From an uncultured Pirellulaceae bacterium (GTDB lineage: Bacteria; Planctomycetota; Planctomycetia; Pirellulales; Pirellulaceae), in NCBI GenBank assembly GCA_938040995.1, contig CALHZT010000415.1, positions 1 through 36,844 of the forward strand: 36,844 nucleotides of DNA, in the 5' to 3' direction. A program made the translations under genes and the position numbers. The notes under the pieces are model-generated. The model saw only the letters and a program-made list of their open reading frames with translations. It did not search any database and was not told the origin of the DNA. This document shows, in pieces, positions 8,531 through 16,635 of the stretch. Each line of letters starts with the position of its first letter. Position 1 is the stretch's first letter.

Positions 8531-9384
8531 TCTGCTTCCGGATTGGCGTCGTCCGGCGATGAATCTTTTGTCCATGGGTTGTGCCAGTCTCTCCATCTCT
8601 CGAGATAGGCCGCGTAAGCCGGCGAGTCGTCGACTCGTTCCAGCATCCACTCTTTTGTTTGCGCAACGATTTCCTGCTCGCGCTCGATGGTGATCTTGCC
8701 AATGATGACCCGCGTTCTCAGGAACACAAAGTAAGTGTCGAGGACATCGCAGCGACAATAGTCGTTGATCTCCGCGATCTTGCCCTCGTCGTACATGTCC
8801 TGCACCATGTCGCCGCGCACATTCATTTTTCCGGGCTTGCCAAGAATGGTCGCCGCGAGGTCCAGGCCGCCGGAAAATCGGGTGGCGCCGAAGTTGACCA
8901 TGATGTCCTGCACGTCCAGGTGCGCTGTCGTGTTGTACCGGTTTCTTGGTTGTTCGAAGCTGCGGCCCTGATCGTTGAACCAGGCTGTCGCTGCCAACCC
9001 GTACCGGAACGCTGACAGCTCCATCAGCGGCATGTCGAACGAGCGGCCATTAAAACTGACAAACGTCGGAAAGCCGTAGCCTTCCCAGCCTCGCCAGAAA
9101 TGGTCGGTGATGACGTGCGGACGAAATTCAGGATCGTCGAGAATGACGATATCGGCGAGGGAAAAGTCGTGGCGAATTTTTGCTACGACGACTGAAATGG
9201 GGAAATGATAAGTGTAGGGAACAAAATCACTTCCATTCTTCTCAAAGAGCTCTTTGCGGAAACGTGATACCGCATCCTTCGGGTCGAGATCTTCGCCAGT
9301 AAATCGGAGATCTGCTACGAGCTGACCATCCACGGCGCTTTCTACGTCGAATACGAAGTAGCCGATTTCTTTGGGATCGCTCAT
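8512..9384 (-). CDS. Predicted 3'-5' exonuclease, PolB-exonuclease-like (DnaQ/RNase H fold)
   Basis: Stand-alone exonuclease related to the proofreading domain of family-B DNA polymerases, which removes nucleotides 3' to 5' using two metal ions. In the 290-residue product the three Exo motifs can be seen in order: ExoI FDVES (Asp13, Glu15), ExoII FNGRSFDMPL (Asn112, Asp117) and ExoIII YCRCD (Tyr209, Asp213). A conserved HLDVQD lies between II and III. Length is typical. The C-terminal 25 residues are acidic, Pro-rich and probably disordered. It is transcribed alone, convergent with the small secreted gene. The role in repair or RNA metabolism is not known for this family; the nuclease call is firm. 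Confidence 0.85.
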   Translation of the reverse strand: MSDPKEIGYFVFDVESAVDGQLVADLRFTGEDLDPKDAVSRFRKELFEKNGSDFVPYTYHFPISVVVAKIRHDFSLADIVILDDPEFRPHVITDHFWRGWEGYGFPTFVSFNGRSFDMPLMELSAFRYGLAATAWFNDQGRSFEQPRNRYNTTAHLDVQDIMVNFGATRFSGGLDLAATILGKPGKMNVRGDMVQDMYDEGKIAEINDYCRCDVLDTYFVFLRTRVIIGKITIEREQEIVAQTKEWMLERVDDSPAYAAYLERWRDWHNPWTKDSSPDDANPEAEKAPTT

Positions 9385-9495
9385 TTGTTATTCCCGTTGC
9401 GCGGACCGAATGTCTCCTACGGTATCAAAGTCTGTTGAGATCGACGAGCAGGCATCGTAAAGGCCGTTGCAGAGCTTTATCGACCGTAGCGGCGC

Positions 9496-9528
9496 AAAAA
9501 AAGATGGCCGCGAGAATCTCGCGGCCAT
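9496..9528 (-). terminator. Intrinsic terminator of the fasciclin PEP-CTERM gene
   Basis: On the minus strand, ATGGCCGCGAGA and its exact complement form a near-perfect palindrome (9504-9528), giving a 10-11 bp stem with a minimal loop. Seven T residues follow (9496-9502 read on the minus strand). It lies about 30 nt after the stop at 9560. Confidence 0.88.
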
Positions 9529-9559
9529 TCAGTGAAATTTCAAGATGTGAATCGTGCAG

Positions 9560-10675
9560 TTAGCTACGACGACGCATTCCCACAAGCCCGGCAAGTGCCA
9601 TCGCGAGAAGTGTCATCGCACCCGGTTCAGGAACAGGAATCGCATCAATGACGTGAATCCAGCCGTTGTCGACGTTAAAGTCGGTCTCGATAACCGTCGC
9701 ACCACCATAGAGAATGCTTCCATCTTCCAGGTCAAAGTCGTTGCCACTGAGAGCAGTGACCGTTTGTGGTCCACCGGCAACCAGCGAATTCAAGTCCGCT
9801 TCGTTGTAACCGGGTGTGTCAGAAACAATGACTCCGGATGGATTTCCACTCCGGCTGTCAATGACGATAAGATCATTGAGGGACCAGGATCGACCGGCTG
9901 TAGCGGCGGCTGCGATTGCGGCGTCCGTTGGAACGAAGAGTGTTGCACCTTCTGGGTACATTGCAGTGTCGTTGAGTTCTTCCAGGAGCGCGTCGCCTCC
10001 GAACATGGCCCAAAAGTCGTCTGTCGAAGCGGTCGAACTGATGCCGTCTTCGAAGTTGTTCGCAAGGCAACCACCTACGTGGAATACGCCGGAATCAAAA
10101 CCGTCACCAACGGAAAATGTGGTGGATCCGGCGGCTGCCGGGTCAAAGCTGAACCCCGTTTCGATTTGCGCCGTGCCAAAATCAGCGGCGGTAAAGCCCG
10201 GACCAATGTTCATCAACGCCGTAGGATCTTCGGAGATTGCCAATGCTCCACCCGGAGTGTTGACCGGCTGGCCAACGAGTTGAAGCTGGTTATTGAAAAA
10301 CCTGGGGGCACCCCATGCGATACCGTTGGCGAAGCCTGGCAGGACTGGGGTTGGATCGTCGATACCATCCGGCGAGGCCGTTGGGAGATCAATACCAGTC
10401 ATGAGTGTTCCGTTGAACGAAATCAGGACACTGACCAACGGATAGTCGTCTCCAAGGAAAGACCCGTCAGCTGCCGTATCGTTCCTTCTGTTCGGGCCAG
10501 AGTTTTCGACGTAAATGTTCCCTGATCCCGGGTCGTAGCAAAAACTCGGGTCGAGAGTTTGGCCTGAAGTCGGGTTTGTCGGCGATGGGGACCACCGCTG
10601 AGCCTGTGCCGCCGTGCATGCAAGCAAGGCTGCTGCACAGCAAACAAACAATGTTCTCAGTTTATTATTCTTCAT
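9560..10675 (-). CDS. Exported protein with fasciclin (FAS1) domain and PEP-CTERM sorting tail
   Basis: Predicted surface protein. The start is set at ATG 10675, which begins a clean signal peptide (MKNNKLRTLF, hydrophobic core, cleavage after AQA near residue 25); the frame continues upstream to 10765 but without signal character. The 371-residue product has an acidic, Gly/Asn/Asp-rich N-terminal half that I do not recognise. A compact fasciclin-like region follows (about 225-345) with the two FAS1 boxes: TLFVPTDAAI, and NGWIHVIDAIPVPEP near the end. The tail VPEP, a hydrophobic helix and MRRRS is a PEP-CTERM signal, read by exosortase for sorting to the cell surface. FAS1 domains usually mediate adhesion, so an adhesive or matrix role is inferred. 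It is a single-gene unit with its own terminator. Confidence 0.78.
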   Translation of the reverse strand: MKNNKLRTLFVCCAAALLACTAAQAQRWSPSPTNPTSGQTLDPSFCYDPGSGNIYVENSGPNRRNDTAADGSFLGDDYPLVSVLISFNGTLMTGIDLPTASPDGIDDPTPVLPGFANGIAWGAPRFFNNQLQLVGQPVNTPGGALAISEDPTALMNIGPGFTAADFGTAQIETGFSFDPAAAGSTTFSVGDGFDSGVFHVGGCLANNFEDGISSTASTDDFWAMFGGDALLEELNDTAMYPEGATLFVPTDAAIAAAATAGRSWSLNDLIVIDSRSGNPSGVIVSDTPGYNEADLNSLVAGGPQTVTALSGNDFDLEDGSILYGGATVIETDFNVDNGWIHVIDAIPVPEPGAMTLLAMALAGLVGMRRRS

Positions 10676-10885
10676 TGGCTTGACCTTTTTCTTGAACTTC
10701 AAAACTCTGGTACGTACCCGAGGACAATCACCGTTGTAGCCTGCGGGGCGGCCTCCGCAACTCACTTTTTTCAGGATGTGCTAAAAATAACGTTCTCGGG
10801 GCAATTTGCCCCATGATATCGAATTAAAAAAACGGAAAAATGCGGGTAATTCCGTCCAAGCCAGCCCCCAAACAAGAGGCAATCT
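10676..10885. promoter_or_regulatory. Divergent promoter region with a 15-nt palindrome
   Basis: This 210-nt region separates the minus-strand PEP-CTERM gene from pepT on the plus strand. It holds the palindrome GGGGCAATTTGCCCC (10798-10812) in AT-rich surroundings, a candidate operator or short hairpin. I could not assign -35/-10 boxes with confidence. Confidence 0.35.
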
Positions 10886-12130
10886 GTGGTAGATCGTGAG
10901 AGATTATTGGAGCGTTTTCTGGAGTTCGTGAAGGTTGATACGACCGCGAATGCGGATGCCGAGTGCTACCCCAGCAGTGAAGGCCAGAGAGAGCTGGGCG
11001 CTATCGTTGCCAGACATCTCGAAGCGATAGGACTGGCGGAAGTCAAGCATAACGAATTCGCCCTGGTCAGCGCTACGATTCCGTCAAATCTGCCAGCCGC
11101 CTGCCCGGTTGTCGCCCTGAACTCGCATCTGGATACATCTCCTGAAACCACGGGAGCCGGTGTGAAGCCTCAAGTCATCAAAAGCTACGCCGGCGGTGAT
11201 ATTCCGCTGACTGGTGATACTTCCAAAACGATCACCGTTAGCGGCTGTCCCGAATTGAAAGACCTCGTTGGCAAGACGCTGATCACGACCGATGGCACGA
11301 CTCTACTGGGCGGCGACGACAAAGCGGGAGTCGCAATCATTGTCGAGTTGGCCGCGTTCCTGATGGAACACCCGGAGATCAAACATGGGGACATTCGGGT
11401 ACTGTTTACGTGTGACGAAGAGATTGGGCGGGGCGTCGACAAAGTCAACATGAATGAACTGGCCGCTGATGTCTGTTACACACTCGACGGGCCTGGTGCG
11501 AACGCCATCGACGTTGAGACTTTCTCTGCAGATGAAGCCACCGTTACGTTCACCGGCATCAACATCCATCCGGCAATCGCCAAAGATCGCATGGTGAATG
11601 CCATTCGAGCCGCCGGATCGTTTCTTGACCGACTGCCACGCGAAACCCTGGCACCTGAATCCACCGATGGGCGGGACGGGTTCTTGCACCCGTATCGCAT
11701 TCTTGAGGGGCAAGTCGACAAAGTCGTTTTAAAGGTGCTCCTGCGCGACTTTGATACTTCCAGCCTGGAATCACATGCCGCATTGCTGCGGACAACCGCT
11801 GCCGAAATTCGCGAACTGCATCCGGGCTGTGAAATCGAAGTCGCCGTACGAGAGCAGTATCGGAATCTGGGTGAAGGTCTGGCGAAAGAGCCTCGAGCCG
11901 TCGAGTTTGCCAAGACAGCATTTAAGCGTCTCAACCGCGATGTATCGACGAATATCATCCGCGGCGGTACCGATGGATCACGTCTGACAGAATTGGGCCT
12001 GCCAACGCCGAACCTCTCTTCCGGCCAGCACAATATCCACTCTCCTCTGGAATTCGCCTGTCTGGATGAGATGGTGCAGGCCGTGGAAGTGCTCATCGAA
12101 CTGGTTCAGGTTTGGGCAGAAGCAAAATAG
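10886..12130 (+). CDS. pepT: Peptidase T (tripeptide aminopeptidase, M20B)
   Basis: Cytoplasmic zinc aminopeptidase that removes the N-terminal residue of tripeptides. The 414-residue product matches PepT in length (about 410) and motifs: VALNSHLDTSPE with the first metal-binding His, TLLGGDDKAG with the bridging Asp, TCDEEIGRG with the catalytic and metal Glu, YTLDGPG, and HNIHSPLEF near the C terminus. The dimerisation insert typical of M20 enzymes lies in the middle (about 212-320). The start is GTG 10886, with AAGAGG 6 nt upstream. It stands alone, 317 nt before the next gene. Confidence 0.93.
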   Translation: MVDRERLLERFLEFVKVDTTANADAECYPSSEGQRELGAIVARHLEAIGLAEVKHNEFALVSATIPSNLPAACPVVALNSHLDTSPETTGAGVKPQVIKSYAGGDIPLTGDTSKTITVSGCPELKDLVGKTLITTDGTTLLGGDDKAGVAIIVELAAFLMEHPEIKHGDIRVLFTCDEEIGRGVDKVNMNELAADVCYTLDGPGANAIDVETFSADEATVTFTGINIHPAIAKDRMVNAIRAAGSFLDRLPRETLAPESTDGRDGFLHPYRILEGQVDKVVLKVLLRDFDTSSLESHAALLRTTAAEIRELHPGCEIEVAVREQYRNLGEGLAKEPRAVEFAKTAFKRLNRDVSTNIIRGGTDGSRLTELGLPTPNLSSGQHNIHSPLEFACLDEMVQAVEVLIELVQVWAEAK

Positions 12131-12447
12131 AACGCATGGCTCGCGGCGAAATTTCGCTCGGCACCTGGGAGTTTGACGCATTTCGCACGAAACCCGAGGT
12201 CTGACAATCCAAACCCGGCCTCGGAAGTGCAAAAGTCGTCGCCCAAAAGCTCAAAGCCGAAGGCCCGGCGGTCTCGCCGGCTGGGCCGTTCGAATTTGGC
12301 AGACTTTGACGGTTGCTTTGAGATTCCGGTGTGCTATCAGCCGAGATGTCATGTTGCTGCGAATTCTACGAGAGAAAGCGGTTTTTATGGTCGAAACTAT
12401 CCTGTATTGGACTTTTTCGTTTTCATGCTTGCCATCTGAATTCCGCC
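12131..12447. other. Intergenic region with a GC-rich imperfect hairpin
   Basis: No gene is supported here. A GC-rich imperfect stem (GGCCCGGCG near 12262 with CGCCGGCTGGGCC near 12275) could end pepT transcription, but it has no T tract. The frame that runs through the right part into the next gene encodes an odd Cys/Phe-rich leader and is excluded from that gene. Confidence 0.35.
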
Positions 12448-13344
12448 GTGAACAAATCTGCAATCATCGTACCGGCGATCGGCGACCAGCAAGTCGTCGA
12501 TGAAACGCTCATTTCCGTTCTGGAGAATCGACCGAACGGGACTCGCGTACTTGTCCCCTGCGATGTTGACTACGAAGATCAATATGATCTTGCTGACGAA
12601 GTCGACTTCCTGCGGTGCGACCTCAGTCGTGAGCTTGGCAGTTCCATGTGGACAAAGCGACCGATGATTGCGTGGACGTCGCTTGCGAACGAAGCTCTCT
12701 ATTCGGCACAACATTCGTACGTCGGCCTCGTTTTGCCGGGAGCCAGCATGCTGCCGGGCAGTATGGACGCCGTCACGGAGGTTTTCGAGAGCCGGCCAGA
12801 TGTCGCAAGCATTGTTCCGATGCTCTTTGAGCCTGACAACGAGGATGCCACAGTAGGTGTGGCGATGCCATCAGGAACGCGAGTTGCGGTAATGCAAAGT
12901 CGCCAGGATCGCTTCGACGCGCAACTGGTGGGAGCGACCTTGATGGCCGGTTTTTATCGGACATCTGCGCTGCTCGACATCGGAGGGTGGAACACAAACG
13001 TTCACACGCAAGTCGCCGATATTGATTTGAGCATGCGACTTTACGAAGCGGGATACGAGATTCAGCGAACGCCGTTTAGTCGGATGGAGCTCAACGTTCA
13101 TCCGGATTTGAATTTCGACCGGTATCGACTGAATCGCGACTCACAGTTAATCCATCGCCAGATAAGACGTATCGAAGGCAAAGCCTCGCGATTGCGACCG
13201 CTGCGGCTGTTCGGCGAGTTTCTCGCGAATCTCGGGTCCGGAAGCCTTTCGGGTTTGATGGGCCGTGTTTCCGGAGCGTATGGGAAATTGCCGAGCCCGA
13301 CACGAACTTCTCAGCACGATCAGCTTGATCGACTGGCTGCATAG
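12448..13344 (+). CDS. Glycosyltransferase family 2-like protein
   Basis: Probable cytoplasmic sugar transferase of GT-A fold. The start is put at GTG 12448 because from there the protein opens with a normal first beta strand (NKSAIIVPAIGD), while the frame further upstream gives an unlikely Cys-rich leader; the ribosome binding site is weak. The 298-residue product has SYVGLVLPGASMLPGSM where GT2 enzymes have their metal-binding segment, without the classical DxD. It also has QVADIDLSMRLYEAGYEI, which matches the conserved [ED]D-x-[DS]-L..RL...G..I motif of GT2. The C-terminal 60 residues are basic. The divergent metal site means donor and acceptor cannot be guessed, and activity is not assured. 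It ends 30 nt before a MITE-like repeat. Confidence 0.65.
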   Translation: MNKSAIIVPAIGDQQVVDETLISVLENRPNGTRVLVPCDVDYEDQYDLADEVDFLRCDLSRELGSSMWTKRPMIAWTSLANEALYSAQHSYVGLVLPGASMLPGSMDAVTEVFESRPDVASIVPMLFEPDNEDATVGVAMPSGTRVAVMQSRQDRFDAQLVGATLMAGFYRTSALLDIGGWNTNVHTQVADIDLSMRLYEAGYEIQRTPFSRMELNVHPDLNFDRYRLNRDSQLIHRQIRRIEGKASRLRPLRLFGEFLANLGSGSLSGLMGRVSGAYGKLPSPTRTSQHDQLDRLAA

Positions 13345-13374
13345 AACTTCCGCCACACCGTCGCCAGCAATTGG

Positions 13375-13512
13375 TGTAACCGTTCGCGCGGGCAAGGGGC
13401 TGGCTCAATTTTTCGGCGGCAAGCTGACTTATTTCGCTTTGCGGACAACCGCCGAAAATTTGTGCCTGACCTTCTCGAACCTGAGGAAATGTCAATATCC
13501 GTGAACGGTTAC
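13375..13512. repeat. MITE-like repeat, copy A
   Basis: A 138-nt element with imperfect terminal inverted repeats: GTAACCGTTCGC at 13376-13387 against GTGAACGGTTAC at 13501-13512 (11 of 12 match). CAATTGG occurs directly on both sides (13368-13374 and 13513-13519), which could be a target duplication, although CAATTG is itself a palindrome. A 111-nt core (13402-13512) is present in inverted orientation at 15073-15183 with only six mismatches. No transposase lies inside, so it would depend on one elsewhere. Confidence 0.75.
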
Positions 13513-13557
13513 CAATTGGCCAGCAGCGGCGGTTGAAAGCAGCAATCACCTCACGAA

Positions 13558-14619
13558 CTATGCTATCGGTTCGCGACCGGCCTTTTCAGGGAAAAACAGT
13601 TGGGCAATTGATTTGAGCAAGATCTGAGTTTCACGATCGGAACACTCAGGCAGCTGCCGGATGATGTGACCTCCTCGCGGCCAGCGAACAGCCATTACGC
13701 GTCCGCAATCTTCCAGCAGTTGATAGACGCGAGCCCGCGTAACGCCCATCTCTCGCGACTGGTCACGAACACTCTTCACGGGCACGTCGATACCAAGTCG
13801 GTCTCGCGTGAGGGCGTGAACTGCTTCGCCACAGTCGACAAGTATCTGATCGAGTAGAGGTTGAGCCAGATGGCGAGCGACCTCTTGCCGAGGTGCCGTG
13901 ATCGGGGTCTGGCTGGCGAGCGTCGCGACGAACTGTTCCACCGCAGGAACAAACCTGGGTGTAAGGCTTATCGCCAGCGTGCTGTTATTTTGGGTTCTGT
14001 AAAGCAACTCGTGGATCGAATGGAAGACTTCAAGAACGACTCGAACCCGCTTCTCACCGTGTGTCTTCATCTGTCGAATTTCGCCAAGCGTCCGGCCAAG
14101 GTAATTGCCAAGCGGGGCGTCCCAGATCACCGTGGGGATCGACTGGAGCGATGGAGCAAGGTAGCCGAGTCGCACGTGGCCCAAGTGATGTCGTTTCACC
14201 GTGTCGCACCACTGAACCCAGAGAGCTTCAGATACGACAGACGCATCGAAACCCATCGCGCCGATGCCTGAATGAGCTTCGCCGTTTGTGGAAGCATCCA
14301 ACTCGTCCGCGAGTGCCTTTAGTCCGAATGGTACCGCAGGGGGTGAGTCGCTCATTGCTCGATGCAACAGCTTCAGCAACGAGCTGATTTTCTTTTGACC
14401 AATACCGCGAGTCGCGGAAAGGCTGGAGTATGGGGTTTGCAGCAGATCGCCAAGCGTCCGGCCCAAAAATGCCAGCGGCAATCGGCGATCATTCGGCAAT
14501 GCCCAGTAGGCAAGCGGCTTGTCGAGCCGATCTCGAAACTCGTCCTGCATTAGAGAACGACGTACTGTTTCAAAGCTGCTTTCCAGCTTGTGACCCTCGG
14601 CGGAGTTGACTTGAGACAT
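13558..14619 (-). CDS. Putative DNA-binding regulator: helix-hairpin-helix (alpha-CTD-like) plus sigma-region-4-like HTH
   Basis: I do not recognise a characterised family. The start is put at ATG 14619 because GGGAG lies 8 nt upstream; ATG 14655 and GTG 14751 are alternatives in the same frame. The 353-residue product has a segment resembling the RNA polymerase alpha C-terminal domain (about 46-105: LGRTLGDLL, then ATRGIGQKKISSLLKLL). A second, weaker copy lies near 180-225 (LGRTLGEIRQ, then KRVRVVLEVFHSI). Close to the C terminus is a helix-turn-helix like sigma region 4 (REMGVTRARVYQLLEDCGR), followed by VRWPRGG. Together these suggest a DNA-binding protein that may contact promoters. It lies alone between two inverted MITE-like repeats, with a 12-bp tandem repeat upstream. 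Function is unknown; a repair or replication role is also possible. Confidence 0.62.
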   Translation of the reverse strand: MSQVNSAEGHKLESSFETVRRSLMQDEFRDRLDKPLAYWALPNDRRLPLAFLGRTLGDLLQTPYSSLSATRGIGQKKISSLLKLLHRAMSDSPPAVPFGLKALADELDASTNGEAHSGIGAMGFDASVVSEALWVQWCDTVKRHHLGHVRLGYLAPSLQSIPTVIWDAPLGNYLGRTLGEIRQMKTHGEKRVRVVLEVFHSIHELLYRTQNNSTLAISLTPRFVPAVEQFVATLASQTPITAPRQEVARHLAQPLLDQILVDCGEAVHALTRDRLGIDVPVKSVRDQSREMGVTRARVYQLLEDCGRVMAVRWPRGGHIIRQLPECSDRETQILLKSIAQLFFPEKAGREPIA

Positions 14620-14668
14620 TTCTAACGCTCCCAGGCTGTTTGGATCGGAGACCATGCTCTTCGCTTCT

Positions 14669-14692
14669 ACGTTTACTGTGACGTTTACTGTG
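14669..14692. promoter_or_regulatory. 12-bp tandem repeat upstream of the putative regulator gene
   Basis: ACGTTTACTGTG occurs twice head to tail (14669-14680 and 14681-14692), 50-73 nt upstream of the preferred start of the minus-strand gene ending at 13558. Tandem 12-mers at about one helical turn can be operator sites, so autoregulation is a possibility. If translation instead began at 14751 these bases would be coding (a repeated V-N-V-T pattern). Confidence 0.4.
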
Positions 14693-15066
14693 CTGTGTTG
14701 CGTTCTTTGCGTTGTTAAGCCGAAAAAACGTCTTAATGTTGCCTGCTTCACTAAAGAGAATTCTAATCAGAACTGGCAGAAATAGTATGGGGGGCCGGGT
14801 GGTTCGTACCAAGAAAGTGAAGATTTTCCCGCGTGAAATCGGTTTTGTGGCAGTTTTGGTCCCGCCGATGCGAATTTTCGATGCTTTTCTTTGAGAAAAA
14901 GAAGTCACCTATCCTTCGAGTTTCGATTCTCGAAAGGAGGGTTTTTCGGGGGAATGACCAAGTGATTTCTGCCGGGCAAATTCCCGATTATCGTAGTGGC
15001 TCTCGAGGTTTTGCGTGAGACGACCCACCTATAATGCGACGCGACCGATGCGAAACGAACGCCGCC
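14693..15066. other. AT-rich intergenic region upstream of the putative regulator gene
   Basis: About 370 nt with no supported gene and lower GC than its surroundings (for example around 14745-14785 and 14890-14945). It presumably carries the promoter of the minus-strand regulator gene. I found no convincing hairpin or promoter boxes. Confidence 0.35.
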
Positions 15067-15208
15067 GCCACAGTAACCGTTCACGGATATTGACGTTTCC
15101 TCAGGTTCGAGAGGGTCAGGCACAAATTTTCGGCGTTTGTCCGCAAAGCGAAATAGGTCAGTTTGCCGCCGGAAAATTGAGCCGACCCTTGCCGACCCTT
15201 GCCGGCGT
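15067..15208. repeat. MITE-like repeat, copy B (inverted relative to copy A)
   Basis: The core at 15073-15183 is the reverse complement of 13402-13512 with six mismatches and no gaps. The left end keeps GTAACCGTTCAC; the right end has diverged and holds a tandem GCCGACCCTT pair. The 10-mer GAACGCCGCC stands directly on both sides (15057-15066 and 15209-15218), as a target duplication would. A frame through the repeat (15015-15374) reads the same peptide as copy A would, but four of the six differences change the residue, so it does not look selected as protein. Confidence 0.75.
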
Positions 15209-15264
15209 GAACGCCGCCAACATACTTTTGTTGCGATTTTGCCACTTCATCTTCAGACAATTCG

Positions 15265-16626
15265 TTGATCAATTCTCAAAACCTGAAACGCTACTGCGTG
15301 ATTGGAGCCGGTCCCGCCGGGCTGACAGCAACCAGGAACCTGGTGCATGCCGGTTTTCGCGTCGACTGTTATGACTCGCAACACGAAGTCGGTGGAATCT
15401 GGAATTTTTTGAACGAAAGCAGCAGTATTCACGAATCGACGCGAATGATTTCGTCAAAGCGTTTGACGGAGTTTTCCGATTTTCGAATGCCTCGTGAGTA
15501 TCCACACTATCCGGGACACCGCCAGGCTTTCGAGTATTTGAAGTCGTACGCAAAGCACTTCAATCTCTATCCTCATATTCAACTGGGGCAGTCGGTAGAG
15601 TCAGTTCGTCTGGCCGAACGGGCAGGGCAAGCTGATTCCACCGAACGAAGTTGGGTTGTTCGCACGAACCGCCAATCGGAGGCTATCCGATACGATGGAG
15701 TCGTCGTGGCGAACGGTCATCATTCGAGTCCCCTTTGGCCAGAGATTCCTGGTTTGCGAGCCAACACTGGTTCGGGTGAGCGCTTCGCTGGCGAAGTCAT
15801 CCACGCCCGGGACTACCGCTCAAGAGAGATTCTTCGAGGTCGCCGCGTGCTTGTGATTGGCGCTGGCAATTCCGGATGTGACTTGGCGGTCGAAGCCGCA
15901 AATTATGCGAAAAGCGCTTCAATCAGTATGCGACGTGGATACCACTTCTTTCCCAAGTATCTTTTTGGTGCACCGCTGGATCGCTGCGGTGAAAACATGC
16001 ATCGCTGGAAGATCAAGTCGGTATTGAATGGATCGGTGTATCGATGGATCACAAAAATGTGTTTGCTTGCCACGGTAGGAAAGCTGGAATCCACCGGCTT
16101 GCCAGCGCCAGACCATAAGCTGTTTGAGTCGCATCCGATTGTCAATTCGAAGATGGTCGATTGCGTTCGCAATGGAAAGCTGAAAGTGCGACGTGATGTC
16201 CGGCGGCTTGATGGTCACCGGATTGATTTTACCGATGGGTCCGAAGCGGAATTCGATTTGGTGATCTGCGCGACGGGCTACAAACCCTCATTTCCTTTCC
16301 TCGACCCGGCGTTCGCGACTTCGCGGCTTGTACTCAACATGTTCGATCCTTCCATTGAAGGACTGTGGTTCATCGGGTTGATCCAGCCGGACGGTGGCAT
16401 CTGGCAACTTGCCGACTATCAATCGCAACTGCTTGCCAAGTATCTTCAGCGGCGACAGACGGAAGGCCACGACAACCGGTGGCTCGATTCGTTGATCAGT
16501 TCCGGGGCTACGGGCTCGCCGCGTCACGATCGTACCCGCTACCTGGCATCGCCCCGGCATGCGTTCGAAGTCGACTATTTCGAATATCGGGATCGCCTCA
16601 AGACGCTTATCCGAAAACTGCATTGA
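15265..16626 (+). CDS. Flavin-containing monooxygenase (FMO family)
   Basis: FAD/NADPH enzyme that oxygenates soft nucleophiles such as amines or sulfides, or carries out Baeyer-Villiger oxidation. The 453-residue product has the FAD Rossmann motif at the start (CVIGAGPAGLTATRNL, about 11-26). The FMO fingerprint FAGEVIHARDY fits F-x-G-x-x-x-H-x-x-x-[FY]. The NADPH Rossmann motif follows (VLVIGAGNSGCDLAVEAA, about 196-213), then ATGY near 332, a common feature of FMO and N-hydroxylating enzymes. The start is TTG 15265, the first that keeps the Rossmann strand; the site upstream is weak. The next gene begins 9 nt after the stop, so the two are probably co-transcribed. The substrate is unknown. 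Confidence 0.88.
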   Translation: MINSQNLKRYCVIGAGPAGLTATRNLVHAGFRVDCYDSQHEVGGIWNFLNESSSIHESTRMISSKRLTEFSDFRMPREYPHYPGHRQAFEYLKSYAKHFNLYPHIQLGQSVESVRLAERAGQADSTERSWVVRTNRQSEAIRYDGVVVANGHHSSPLWPEIPGLRANTGSGERFAGEVIHARDYRSREILRGRRVLVIGAGNSGCDLAVEAANYAKSASISMRRGYHFFPKYLFGAPLDRCGENMHRWKIKSVLNGSVYRWITKMCLLATVGKLESTGLPAPDHKLFESHPIVNSKMVDCVRNGKLKVRRDVRRLDGHRIDFTDGSEAEFDLVICATGYKPSFPFLDPAFATSRLVLNMFDPSIEGLWFIGLIQPDGGIWQLADYQSQLLAKYLQRRQTEGHDNRWLDSLISSGATGSPRHDRTRYLASPRHAFEVDYFEYRDRLKTLIRKLH

Positions 16627-16635
16627 GTAGCTTTC

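Noticed and set aside
9554..10525. Plus-strand 323-codon open frame
   Set aside because: It is antisense to the fasciclin PEP-CTERM gene, which has a signal peptide, FAS1 boxes, sorting tail and terminator on the minus strand.
15015..15374. Open frame through MITE-like repeat B, sharing peptide with copy A
   Set aside because: The shared peptide follows from DNA identity; four of six differences change residues and the frame runs into the monooxygenase gene.
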